Shown one piece after another: positions 12,430 through 20,283 of a stretch of DNA of 26,420 bases; positions within the stretch are counted from its first letter, which is position 1; each line of letters begins with the position of its first letter. The notes beneath the pieces are model-generated. The model did no database searches, was not told the origin of the DNA, and saw nothing but the letters and a program-made list of their open reading frames with translations. The position numbers and the translations under genes are program-made. This DNA comes from NCED01 sp035493955 (lineage in GTDB: Bacteria; Pseudomonadota; Alphaproteobacteria; Caulobacterales; Caulobacteraceae): contig DATJHI010000037.1 in assembly GCA_035493955.1 (NCBI GenBank), positions 1-26,420 of the forward strand. Direction: 5' to 3'.

Positions 12430-14772
12430 TCACCCCTTCTCGACGAAACTATCCAGCACCTTCTTCTCGCCGGCCTTGTCGAAGGCCACGGTCAGCTTGT
12501 TGCCCTCGACCAGGCGCACCGCGCCGTAGCCGAACTTCTGGTGGAACACCCGGTCGCCGCGCCGGTAGCCGGCGGTCCCGGCGGAGGGGTCCGAGGTGGC
12601 GATCAACCGGCCCTCGCCCTCGATCGGGGCCGAGCGCCCGCCGAAGCCGCGCGACACGCCCGCCGGCGGGACATAGGCCGCCGTGCGTTCCTGGGCCCTG
12701 CGCCAGCCCGGCGAGGTGTAGCCGGAGCCGAAGGCCGGGGTCTCGTCCCAGCGGCTCTTGCCCGGCTCCTGCATGCCGGGGCCGCCGCCGTAATAGCCGG
12801 TCTCGGAACTGGCCTGGACATTGGCCAGGGGCAGTTCGTCGACGAAGCGCGACGGCAGCTGCGAGGTCCAGCGGCCGTAGACCTGGCGGTTGGCGACGAA
12901 GCTGATCCGCGCCTCCTCCCGCGCCCGGGTGATGCCGACGTAGGCGAGGCGCCGCTCCTCCTCCAGTCCCTTCTCGCCCTTCTCGTCCATGGAGCGTTGG
13001 GAGGGGAACACCCCCTCCTCCCACCCCGGCAGGAACACCAGCGGGAATTCCAGCCCCTTGGCCGAGTGCAGGGTCATGATCTGGGCCGCGTCGTCGCCGG
13101 CCCCGCGGTCGAGGTCCATCACCAGGGACACGTGCTCGAGATATTCCGCCAGGGTGTCGAAGGCGCCCATGGCCTGGACCAGCTCCTTCAGGTTATCCAG
13201 CTTGGACGCCGACTGCGGGCCTTTGTCGGCGCGCAGCATGTCGGTGTAGCCGCTCTCCTCCAGGATGATCTCGGTCAGCTCCGGGTGGCGGATCTGGCCC
13301 GCCTGGGCGGTCCAGCGGTCCAGGTCGCGGATGAAGGTCGCCAGTTGGGTGCGGGTGCGGGCGGGCAGTTCGTCGGTGGCGACCAGGCCCCGCGCGGCCA
13401 GGGTGGCGGAAACGCCGTGGTGGCGGGCCACCGCCAGCAGCTTCTGCACCGAGGCGTCGCCGATGCCCCGGCGGGGAGTGTTGACGATGCGCTCGAAGGC
13501 CAGGTCGTCGTCGGCGGACTGGACCAGGCGCAGATAGGCGTGGGCGTCGCGGATCTCCGCCCGTTCGAAGAAGCGCGGGCCCCCGACCACGGTGTAGGGG
13601 ATCTGCATCATCACGAAGCGTTCCTCGAACGCCCGCATCTGGAACGAGGCCCGCACCAGGAGCGCCGCCTCCCGGTATTTGCGGCCCGAGGCGTGCCACC
13701 GGTCCAGCTCGTCGGCGATCAGCCGGGCCTCCGCCTCCCCGTCCCAGACGCCCCGGACCAGGACCTTTTCGCCCCCGCGCGCCTCCGTCCACAGGGTCTT
13801 GCCGAGGCGTCCCTTGTTGGCGGTGATCAGCCCCGAGGCCGCGGCCAGTATGTGCTCGGTCGAGCGGTAGTTGCGCTCCAGCCGCACCACCTTCGCGCCC
13901 GGAAAGTCCCGCTCGAAGCGCAGGATGTTGTCCACCTCGGCCCCGCGCCAGCCGTAGATCGACTGGTCGTCGTCGCCGACGCAGCAGAGGTTCCGGTCCG
14001 GGCCGGTGAGCAGCCGCAGCCACAGGTACTGGGCCACGTTGGTGTCCTGGTATTCGTCGACCAGGATGTATTTGAACCGGCGGTGGTAGTCCGCCAGCAC
14101 GTCGTTGTGCCCGGTGAAGATGGTCAGGTTGTGCAGCAAAAGGTCGCCGAAGTCGCAGGCGTTCAGGGCCCGCAGCCGTTCCTGGTACAGTCGGTAGACG
14201 GCCACGCCCTTGCCGGCGGCGAAACTCTCGCCCTCGGACGGCGGGACCTTGTCCGGGGTGAGCCCCTTGTTCTTCCACTGGTCGACCAGTCCGGCCATGT
14301 GCCGGGGCGTCCAGCGCTTGGCGTCGATCCCTTCGGCCTCGATCAGCTGTTTCAGCAGCCGCTCCTGGTCGTCGGTGTCGAGGATGGTGAAGCTGGACTT
14401 CAGTCCGACCAGCTCGGCGTGGCGGCGCAGGATCTGGGCGGCCACCGCGTGGAAGGTGCCGAGCCAGCGCAGGCCCTCCGCCCCCTGGCCGATCAGATGG
14501 CCGGTGCGCTCGCGCATCTCGCGGGCGGCCTTGTTGGTGAAGGTGACGGCCAGCAGCTCCCACGGCCGCGCCCGCCCCGTCGCCAGGATGTGGGCGAGCC
14601 GCGTGGTCAGGACCCGGGTCTTGCCGGTCCCGGCGCCCGCCAGCACCAGCACCGGCCCGTCCACGGCCTCCACCGCCGCGCGCTGCTCCGGGTTCAGCCC
14701 CTCCAGATAGGCGGGCGCCGGCCCGCCGGCGCGGGCGAGGTCGCTGATGCGGGGGACGGGCAGGTCGGACAC
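12430..14772 (-). CDS. uvrD: ATP-dependent DNA helicase UvrD/PcrA (SF1A)
   Basis: A 780-residue superfamily 1A 3'-to-5' helicase acting in nucleotide excision and mismatch repair. All helicase motifs are visible: I AGAGTGKT (45-52), II VDEYQDTN, III VGDDDQSIYGWRGAE, IV LERNYRS, V LHSAKGLEFPLVFLPGWEEG and VI ERRLAYVGITRAR. The C-terminal Tudor-like segment, VFHQKFGYGAV to the end, is typical of PcrA/UvrD and contacts RNA polymerase in relatives. The frame opens at TTG 14778, but GTG 14772 (reading SDLPVPRISDLA) has GGGA a suitable distance upstream and is preferred. It follows the NAT gene by 61 bases on the same strand. Confidence 0.95.
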   Translation of the reverse strand: MSDLPVPRISDLARAGGPAPAYLEGLNPEQRAAVEAVDGPVLVLAGAGTGKTRVLTTRLAHILATGRARPWELLAVTFTNKAAREMRERTGHLIGQGAEGLRWLGTFHAVAAQILRRHAELVGLKSSFTILDTDDQERLLKQLIEAEGIDAKRWTPRHMAGLVDQWKNKGLTPDKVPPSEGESFAAGKGVAVYRLYQERLRALNACDFGDLLLHNLTIFTGHNDVLADYHRRFKYILVDEYQDTNVAQYLWLRLLTGPDRNLCCVGDDDQSIYGWRGAEVDNILRFERDFPGAKVVRLERNYRSTEHILAAASGLITANKGRLGKTLWTEARGGEKVLVRGVWDGEAEARLIADELDRWHASGRKYREAALLVRASFQMRAFEERFVMMQIPYTVVGGPRFFERAEIRDAHAYLRLVQSADDDLAFERIVNTPRRGIGDASVQKLLAVARHHGVSATLAARGLVATDELPARTRTQLATFIRDLDRWTAQAGQIRHPELTEIILEESGYTDMLRADKGPQSASKLDNLKELVQAMGAFDTLAEYLEHVSLVMDLDRGAGDDAAQIMTLHSAKGLEFPLVFLPGWEEGVFPSQRSMDEKGEKGLEEERRLAYVGITRAREEARISFVANRQVYGRWTSQLPSRFVDELPLANVQASSETGYYGGGPGMQEPGKSRWDETPAFGSGYTSPGWRRAQERTAAYVPPAGVSRGFGGRSAPIEGEGRLIATSDPSAGTAGYRRGDRVFHQKFGYGAVRLVEGNKLTVAFDKAGEKKVLDSFVEKG

Positions 14773-14833
14773 GGGCAATCCCGGCTGGAAAAGGAGAACG
14801 GATGTAGCACGTGGGGAGGGACGGCGGAAAAGT

Positions 14834-15691
14834 CTAACCGCCCGGCTCCGCCGTGAAACCGGGGCCTGGCGGGCCCCCGCCGCACAACCGTTGGTACAGG
14901 GCCGACAGCGCTCCCGCCTCGCCCGGACGGTCGAGGCCGAAGGTCTCGTGCATCAGGGATTCCAGTTCGGCCGCGTCCAGCACGCGCTTCTCGATCCCGC
15001 CGTCGCGGCGGTAGACGGACAGGGCGTTGTCGAACAGGGCGTAGCGCCGATCCTCCCCCACCCAGGCCGCCATCAGATGGCCGACGAAGGGCGAGTCCGG
15101 ATGGGTCGAGACGAACCAGTTGGGCAGCTCGTAATCGACCGGGGCCTGGGGCGTGGGCTCCAGCAGGTAGACGGGCGCCCAACCCGACGGCAGGTGGAAC
15201 TGCAGTTGCAGGGCGTCACGGTCGGAGACGAACCGGTACAGGCCGTCGCCGATGTGCTGTTCGAGTCCGGCCACGGGACGCAGGGGCGCCAGCTGGGTCA
15301 CCCCGCCGAAGCCGACGTCGGCCTGGAACGGTCCGGCCTCCGTCTCCACCTGCAGGACCCGGTGGGTGCGCGGCCCGACCAGGCCCTTGGGGCGTCCCCA
15401 CTGCACCCGGGCCGCCAGGTCGACCACCGCAAAGCCCAGCGCCTTCAGCACCGCCGAGAACAGGCCGTTGTGCTCGAAGCAGTAGCCGCCGCGCCTGGTC
15501 CCCACCAGCTTGGCCTGGATGGAGGCCAGATCGACCTTCACCGGGCGGTTCAGCAACACGTCCAGGTTCTCGAACGCGATCGCCCGCGGATGGCGCGCGT
15601 GCAGGGCCCGCAGCACCGCCAGGGTCGGCTCCCGCGGGCCGTCGTAGCCTATGCGGCGGAAATAGGCGTCGAGGTCGACGGCGTCGGTCAT
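14834..15691 (-). CDS. nat: Arylamine N-acetyltransferase
   Basis: A 285-residue cytoplasmic enzyme that moves an acetyl group from acetyl-CoA to arylamines or hydrazines. The Cys-His-Asp triad is intact: Cys71 in RRGGYCFEHN, His110 in PRTHRVL and Asp125 in QADVGFGG. The N-terminal block AIAFENLDVLLNRP is also characteristic. Length is typical. The physiological substrate is unknown; in some bacteria NAT homologues build amides in secondary metabolism, but nothing nearby suggests that. ATG 15691 is divergent from prmA with only 45 bases between starts. Confidence 0.93.
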   Translation of the reverse strand: MTDAVDLDAYFRRIGYDGPREPTLAVLRALHARHPRAIAFENLDVLLNRPVKVDLASIQAKLVGTRRGGYCFEHNGLFSAVLKALGFAVVDLAARVQWGRPKGLVGPRTHRVLQVETEAGPFQADVGFGGVTQLAPLRPVAGLEQHIGDGLYRFVSDRDALQLQFHLPSGWAPVYLLEPTPQAPVDYELPNWFVSTHPDSPFVGHLMAAWVGEDRRYALFDNALSVYRRDGGIEKRVLDAAELESLMHETFGLDRPGEAGALSALYQRLCGGGPPGPGFTAEPGG

Positions 15692-15736
15692 CGTCGCGGT
15701 CTAGCACGGGCCGCCCCGTCTGCTACAGAGCCGCCC

Positions 15737-16603
15737 ATGACCGATCCCGCCGTCCAGATCACCGCCCGCGGTCCCCGCGCCATCGCCGAGGCCGCCGCCG
15801 TGGCGGTCGACGCCGACCCCCTGCTCGAGGGGGCCACCTATTCGATCCTGGAGGAGGACGAGGACCGGGGCCTGTGGCGCATCGACGCCTTCCCCACCGA
15901 GACGTCGGAGGCGGACCGGTTCCGCCAGGTGCTGTCGCAGTTCGGCGGCCTGTCGGTCGCCACCGAGGTGCTGGCCGACGCCGACTGGCTGGCCATGGCC
16001 CTGTCCGGCCTGCCGCCGGTCCGCGCGGGACGCTTCTTCATCTACGGGGTCCACGACCGCGGCCGCATCCCGCCCAACGCCGTCAGCCTGCGGATCGAGG
16101 CCGGCGCCGCCTTCGGCACCGGGCACCACGGCACCACCGTCGGGTGCCTGCTGGCCTATGACCGGCTTCTGAAGCGGAGGCGCTTCGGCAAGGTGTTGGA
16201 CGTGGGCGCGGGCACCGGGGTGCTGGCCATCGCCGCCGCCAAGACCGGAACCCCGGTGGCGGTCGGCACCGACATCGACCCCATCTCGGTGCGGATCGCC
16301 GGGGAGAACGCCGCGGTCAACGCCGTGCGCGCCCGTTTCGTCCACGCCTCCGGGCTGCATCACCGGGCGGTCGCCGACCGCGCGCCCTACGACCTGGTCT
16401 TCGCCAACATCCTGGCCCGGCCCCTGGTCAGCCTGGCCCAGCCGATCAAGGGGGCGCTGAAGCCGGGCGGCTACGCCATCCTGTCGGGACTGCTCCGCAC
16501 CCAGGAGCGCTACGTCCGCACCGCCTATCTGAACCGCGGCTTCAAGCTGGAGGCGCGTATCCGCCGCGACGCCTGGAGCGCGCTGGTGCTTCGGCGGGGT
16601 TGA
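15737..16603 (+). CDS. prmA: Ribosomal protein L11 methyltransferase PrmA
   Basis: A 288-residue SAM-dependent enzyme that trimethylates ribosomal protein L11. An N-terminal substrate-recognition region (about 1-110) precedes the Rossmann methyltransferase domain with the hallmarks IEAGAAFGTGHHGTTVGCL, motif I LDVGAGTGVLAIAAAK, GTDIDPISVRIAGENAAVN and the catalytic-loop motif LVFANILARPL. The start ATG 15737 lies close to the divergent nat start with a poor Shine-Dalgarno; the frame is open for another 330 codons upstream with no protein-like content. Its last 62 bases overlap the convergent secreted-protein gene. Confidence 0.94.
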   Translation: MTDPAVQITARGPRAIAEAAAVAVDADPLLEGATYSILEEDEDRGLWRIDAFPTETSEADRFRQVLSQFGGLSVATEVLADADWLAMALSGLPPVRAGRFFIYGVHDRGRIPPNAVSLRIEAGAAFGTGHHGTTVGCLLAYDRLLKRRRFGKVLDVGAGTGVLAIAAAKTGTPVAVGTDIDPISVRIAGENAAVNAVRARFVHASGLHHRAVADRAPYDLVFANILARPLVSLAQPIKGALKPGGYAILSGLLRTQERYVRTAYLNRGFKLEARIRRDAWSALVLRRG

Positions 16604-17003
16604 ACCGGTCCCGGGCTGGCTGACGATCCAGGTACTGCTGCTGCAGCGGGGTCAGGCCGGTCTGCGACGCGAGCGGCGGCGGAGGCGCGGCCGTGCCGGC
16701 GTCGGGCGGCGGGGGCGAGTACGGGGGCGGCAGGGGTGGCGCGATGAAGGCGGCGCTGGGAGCCCCCGACTGCGGCCCGAACGGGGGCGACAGACTGGCC
16801 GACGAGCCCGCGAACGGCTGCGACCCGATCATGCCCGCCGCCCCGCCGGCGCCGTCGTCATGGACGTAGCCGGTCCGCCCGTCCGGGCAGCTGATCGTGG
16901 TTCCGCCGAGGCCGTCGCTATAGCTGAGGCAGTTCTGGGCGCGGGCCCCGCCGACGGCTGCGGCGAGGCTCAGACCAACGGCAAGGGCGAGGACGCGGCG
17001 CAT
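16542..17003 (-). CDS. Small secreted Pro-rich protein
   Basis: A 153-residue protein with a clear signal peptide (about 1-22, cleavage after GARA). Next comes a short cysteine-containing region NCLSYSDGLGGTTISCPDGR with two Cys that may form a disulfide, then a long Pro/Ala/Ser-rich low-complexity tail and an Arg-rich C-terminus. I do not recognise a named family. The 3' end overlaps the end of prmA by 62 bases tail to tail. No Shine-Dalgarno is evident before ATG 17003, so expression is less certain. Confidence 0.65.
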   Translation of the reverse strand: MRRVLALAVGLSLAAAVGGARAQNCLSYSDGLGGTTISCPDGRTGYVHDDGAGGAAGMIGSQPFAGSSASLSPPFGPQSGAPSAAFIAPPLPPPYSPPPPDAGTAAPPPPLASQTGLTPLQQQYLDRQPARDRFNPAEAPARSRRRGGYAPPA

Positions 17004-17050
17004 GGCTGGGATATGGGGCGGGGCCCCGCCCCGGTCGAGTCGACCAGGCG

Positions 17051-17275
17051 CTAATCCGACGTCGCCGCGCGACCGCTCCAGCCCAGCGCCGCCACCCGGC
17101 AGGCCGAGGCCAGGGGCCGGTCCCCCCGGCCCGCGTCGATGCGGATGATCAGGCCGGCCATGCTGAGCCCTTCGCCCGCGGCCATGGCCTCCAATGCGGC
17201 CCAGAACTCCGGCTCCAGGGCTACGGAGGTGGGGTGGCCGCTGAGGGAGAATGAACGTTTCTTCAGTCTGGGCAT
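17051..17275 (-). CDS. Ribbon-helix-helix domain protein (RHH_4-like)
   Basis: A 74-residue protein made almost entirely of one ribbon-helix-helix unit of the alphaproteobacterial RHH_4 type: KKRSFSLSGHPTSVALEPEF forms the strand, then WAALEAMAAGEGLSMAGLII the helices, with a C-terminal LASACRVAAL strand. Such proteins bind DNA as dimers and are probable repressors. The frame opens at 17311, but ATG 17275 gives the usual family start. It is read divergently from the type III PKS gene (49 bases between starts), so it could regulate that gene or itself. Confidence 0.8.
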   Translation of the reverse strand: MPRLKKRSFSLSGHPTSVALEPEFWAALEAMAAGEGLSMAGLIIRIDAGRGDRPLASACRVAALGWSGRAATSD

Positions 17276-17323
17276 ATCCACAAGCTTACCCTGCTCCGCA
17301 AGGGGCGCCATGGTCGATCCCGT

Positions 17324-18388
17324 ATGTCAGCCCCCCAGCCGCGCCTCATAGGTCTCGCCACCGCGTCCCCGCCCCATACGATCGATCAGGACCTCGCCGC
17401 CGAGGTCGCCGCGCGGATGTTCCAGGGCCGGGTGTTCCGAAGCGTCGACCTGAAGGCCATCTTCGCCAACACCGGCATCCGGACCCGCCGCACCGCCCGG
17501 CCGCTGGACTGGTACGTGGAGAACCAGGGCTGGCCGGAACGCAACGCGGCCTATCTGGAGGCCGCGGGCGAACTGTTCCTGCAGGCGGCGCAAAAGGCGC
17601 TGGACCAGGCCGGCGTGGCCGCCGGCGAGATCGGCGAGGTGGTGACCGTCTCCTCTACCGGCATCGCCACCCCAAGCCTGGAGGCGCGGCTGCACGGGCG
17701 GCTGGGCCTGTCGCCGGGGGTGCGCCGCGTCCCCGTGTTCGGGCTGGGCTGCGCCGGCGGGGTGTCGGGTCTGGCCCTGGCGGCGCGGCTGGCGCGGGCG
17801 ACGCCGGGCAAGCCGATCCTGCTGGTGATCGTCGAGCTGTGCAGCCTGTCCTACCGCCCCGACGACTTCTCCAAGGCCAGCGTCATCTCCGCCGCCCTGT
17901 TCGGCGACGGGGCGGCCGCGGCGGTGGTGGTCTGCGACGACAGCGCCAAGGGGCGGGCGCTGGAGGCGCAGGGCGAGCAGTTGTGGCCGGACACCCTGAA
18001 CATCATGGGCTGGCGGATCGACGCCGCCGGGTTCGGGGTGATCCTGTCGGCCAAGCTCCCGGAGTTCATCGCCGCGCGACTGCCGGGCGCCGTGGACGGC
18101 TATTTGGCCAAGACCGGGACCGACCGCGCCACGGTGGACCGGTTCGTCTGCCATCCGGGCGGGACCCGGGTGCTCGCCGCCCTGGAAGCGGCCCTTGGCG
18201 TCCTCCCCGGCGCCCTGGACCACGAGCGGGGGGTCCTGGCCGACTTCGGCAACATGAGCGCGCCGACGGTGTTCTTCGTGCTGGAGCGGGTGCTGAACGC
18301 CGACGCCCATCCGGGGCGGCTGGTGATGAGCGCGCTGGGGCCGGGTTTCACCGGGACCCTGCTCACCCTGGGCCCGGCCCATGGTTGA
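17324..18388 (+). CDS. Type III polyketide synthase (alkylpyrone/alkylresorcinol synthase-like)
   Basis: A 354-residue homodimeric chalcone-synthase-superfamily enzyme. The Cys-His-Asn triad is complete: Cys143 in GLGCAGGVSG, His277 in VCHPGGTRV and Asn310 in FGNMSAPTVFF; the LFGDGAAAAVV block is also typical. Bacterial relatives condense fatty acyl starters with malonyl-CoA to alkylpyrones or alkylresorcinols. It overlaps the next gene, an ICMT-type methyltransferase, by eight bases. That is the same pairing as BpsA-BpsB of Bacillus and SrsA-SrsB of Streptomyces, so an O-methylated long-chain product is inferred. ATG 17324 has no good Shine-Dalgarno. The exact product cannot be told from sequence. 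Confidence 0.92.
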   Translation: MSAPQPRLIGLATASPPHTIDQDLAAEVAARMFQGRVFRSVDLKAIFANTGIRTRRTARPLDWYVENQGWPERNAAYLEAAGELFLQAAQKALDQAGVAAGEIGEVVTVSSTGIATPSLEARLHGRLGLSPGVRRVPVFGLGCAGGVSGLALAARLARATPGKPILLVIVELCSLSYRPDDFSKASVISAALFGDGAAAAVVVCDDSAKGRALEAQGEQLWPDTLNIMGWRIDAAGFGVILSAKLPEFIAARLPGAVDGYLAKTGTDRATVDRFVCHPGGTRVLAALEAALGVLPGALDHERGVLADFGNMSAPTVFFVLERVLNADAHPGRLVMSALGPGFTGTLLTLGPAHG

Positions 18389-18875
18389 AGCCGTCCTGCT
18401 GCTGGTTTTCGTCACCCTGCAGCGCCTGGCCGAGCTGGGCTGGAGCCAACGCAACGAAAAACGCCTGCGGGCCCGCGGGGCGGTGGAGGCGGGCGCCGCC
18501 CACTACCCGGCGATGGTCGCCCTGCACGCGGTCTGGATCGCCTGCCTCTGGGCGTTCGGTTGGAACCGGCCCCTGCAGGCGGGATGGGTCGGGGCGTTCT
18601 TCGTGCTGCAGGCCGCCCGCCTCTGGGTGCTGGCCACGCTGGGGGAGCGTTGGACCACGCGAGTGATCGTGCCGCCGGGAGAGCCGCTGGTGCGACGCGG
18701 GCCCTACCGGTTCATCAGCCATCCCAACTATCTGGTGGTGGCGTTGGAGGTCCCGGCGCTGTCCCTGGCCTTCGGCCTGCCCTGGCTGGCCCTGGCGTTC
18801 GGCCTGGCCAACCTGGCCATGCTGGCCTGGCGGATCCGGGTGGAGGTCCGCGCCCTGGTGGACTTCTCAACTTAG
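18381..18875 (+). CDS. Isoprenylcysteine carboxyl methyltransferase (ICMT) family membrane methyltransferase
   Basis: A 164-residue integral membrane protein with hydrophobic segments near 2-14, 43-60, 66-84 and 122-148. The ICMT SAM-binding signature RRGPYRFISHPNYLVVALEV (about 105-124) is present. Bacterial members next to type III PKS genes methylate the hydroxyl groups of alkylpyrones or alkylresorcinols rather than prenylcysteine. The ATG lies inside the last codons of the PKS gene (eight-base overlap), so translation is coupled. Function assignment rests on family and context. Confidence 0.85.
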   Translation: MVEAVLLLVFVTLQRLAELGWSQRNEKRLRARGAVEAGAAHYPAMVALHAVWIACLWAFGWNRPLQAGWVGAFFVLQAARLWVLATLGERWTTRVIVPPGEPLVRRGPYRFISHPNYLVVALEVPALSLAFGLPWLALAFGLANLAMLAWRIRVEVRALVDFST

Positions 18876-18932
18876 GAACAAGGCCCCGCCCTGCCCGTTT
18901 CGCCGCCAGGGTTTGTTCAAAGGACTTGAACC

Positions 18933-19121
18933 ATGGCGGACAGCGGCAGCGGCGGCGGCAACACCTTCCTGGCCTTCATGGTCGGAGGGCTTCTGGTGGT
19001 GGTCTTGATCGTGGGCTTCTTCATGCTCAACGGCCGTGGCCTGGGGCCCGCCCCCACCAAGGCGGTCGACGTCACCATCTCGGCCCCCAAGATCGACGCG
19101 CCGAAACCCGCCGGCGGCTAG
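18933..19121 (+). CDS. Small single-pass membrane protein
   Basis: A 62-residue protein with a Gly/Ser N-terminus, one strong membrane segment (about 11-33, FLAFMVGGLLVVVLIVGFFM) and a Pro/Lys tail. AAGGA lies eight bases before ATG 18933. I do not recognise a named function. It follows the methyltransferase gene by 57 bases on the same strand and could be the third member of that unit; the gap contains a short GAACAA/TTGTTC inverted repeat. Confidence 0.7.
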   Translation: MADSGSGGGNTFLAFMVGGLLVVVLIVGFFMLNGRGLGPAPTKAVDVTISAPKIDAPKPAGG

Positions 19122-19135
19122 GCGGGACGCCGCCG

Positions 19136-19312
19136 CTACGAATCCCTTTTGGCGCCGTCCAGAAGCGACTTCGCCTTCGCCGTCCTGGCGTCGGCGGCCG
19201 CCTTCTGCGCCTTGGTGCGGCCGAACTTCACCCGGTTCTCGACCGCCTTCACCTGGGCCGCCGCCTTGGCGCGGACCTTTCTCGCCTTGTTGAGATTGAT
19301 CGGCGCGGTCAT
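19136..19312 (-). CDS. DUF4169 family small basic protein
   Basis: A 58-residue, highly basic, helical protein beginning MTAPINLNKARKVRAKAA and containing the family-like VKFGRTKAQKAAADA. It matches the DUF4169 pattern of very short alphaproteobacterial proteins of unknown role. Its ATG overlaps the GST stop in an ATGA arrangement, indicating translational coupling. It is easily missed because a longer open frame covers it. The high Lys/Arg content would allow nucleic-acid binding, but that is a guess. Confidence 0.75.
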   Translation of the reverse strand: MTAPINLNKARKVRAKAAAQVKAVENRVKFGRTKAQKAAADARTAKAKSLLDGAKRDS

Positions 19313-19896
19313 TGCGGCGGCGAATCCTTGGCCTGCGCCCGCGCCAGGGCCGGGCGCTCTGAGAAGCGGGCCTTGAAGGTTTCGTAAGCCGGGCGCTCGG
19401 GGAACATGCGGGCGGCCCACTGCAGGAGGCTGCCGACCAGGATGTCGACGGTGGAGAAACGATCCCCCAGCATCCACGGTCCCGCCTCCAGCCGCTCGGC
19501 GATGCGGGCCTCCATGTCCTCGAAGCTCGACCATCCGGTCATGCCCATCGGAGAGGACCAGTCGGTCGCCTTGGCCACCATGGCCGGCTCGATATTGCCG
19601 GCGTAATAAGCCAGCCAGCTGACATAGTCGGCTCGCCCCGTCTCTCCCACCTGCGGCCCGAGGCGCGCGGCCGGGAAGGCGTCGGACAAGTAGAGGGCGA
19701 TGGCGGCGGATTCCGTCACCAGCGCCCCGTCGTGGATCAGGGCCGGGACCTTGCCGTGGGGATGGGGATTGTCCGGATGGCGGCCCTCGCGCCCGGCGAT
19801 GGTGACGTACCGGATCTCATAGGGCTCGCCGATCTCCTCCAGCAGCCAGACGAAGCGGGACGAGCGCGACCGGGGGGCATGGAAGAGCGTGATCAT
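19309..19896 (-). CDS. Glutathione S-transferase family protein
   Basis: A 195-residue cytosolic GST-like protein. The N-terminal thioredoxin-like domain (1-78) has HAPRSRSSRFVWLLEE with Ser residues in the usual glutathione-activating position, the cis-Pro motif GKVPALI and the glutathione-binding LVTESAAIALYL. The C-terminal helical domain contains PWMLGDRFSTVDILVGSLLQ, the GST N-capping/hydrophobic staple region. The substrate is unknown. Its stop overlaps the start of the DUF4169 gene. Confidence 0.9.
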   Translation of the reverse strand: MITLFHAPRSRSSRFVWLLEEIGEPYEIRYVTIAGREGRHPDNPHPHGKVPALIHDGALVTESAAIALYLSDAFPAARLGPQVGETGRADYVSWLAYYAGNIEPAMVAKATDWSSPMGMTGWSSFEDMEARIAERLEAGPWMLGDRFSTVDILVGSLLQWAARMFPERPAYETFKARFSERPALARAQAKDSPPQ

Positions 19897-20003
19897 GGGC
19901 GAACAATAGTAGAACGCACTTCGGCGTCAAGCGCCCCGCAACCGCCAAGCCGCCTCGATGGTTGATGGGGGGTTGGGGGCCATAATCGAAAGGCGTACGC
20001 GCA

Positions 20004-20234
20004 ATGGACACCGCTCAAATTCGCGAACACATGGATGTCATCGGCTCGGACGGAAAGCATGTGGGCCGGGTGGACCACGTGGTCGGCTCGCAGATCGAAC
20101 TGGCCAAGATGGACCTTGCCGGCCTGGGCAAGCACCACATGATCCCCTTGAGCTGGGTCGACTATGTCGACGAGAAGGTCCACCTCAGCATCCCCACCGA
20201 AGAGGCCAAGAGGGCCTGGACCGAGAAGCACTAA
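20004..20234 (+). CDS. DUF2171 domain protein
   Basis: A 76-residue soluble protein with the DUF2171/PRC-barrel-like pattern: IREHMDVIGSDGKHVGRVDH, then a short strand region, HHMIPLSWVDYVDEKVHLSI and a charged tail. Such proteins are widespread, often stress-associated, and without a defined activity. AAGG about 13 bases before ATG 20004 is a moderate ribosome site. It lies 107 bases from the divergent GST start and 49 bases before queA. Confidence 0.85.
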   Translation: MDTAQIREHMDVIGSDGKHVGRVDHVVGSQIELAKMDLAGLGKHHMIPLSWVDYVDEKVHLSIPTEEAKRAWTEKH

Positions 20235-20283
20235 CCTTCCTCGCGCTTGACGCGGCGGGGCGCCCATGACGTGTGGGCGCCCG

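Noticed and set aside
12409..14856. 815-codon plus-strand open frame
   Set aside because: It is the antisense shadow of uvrD, whose helicase motifs are complete; the plus-strand translation is low-complexity with no domain.
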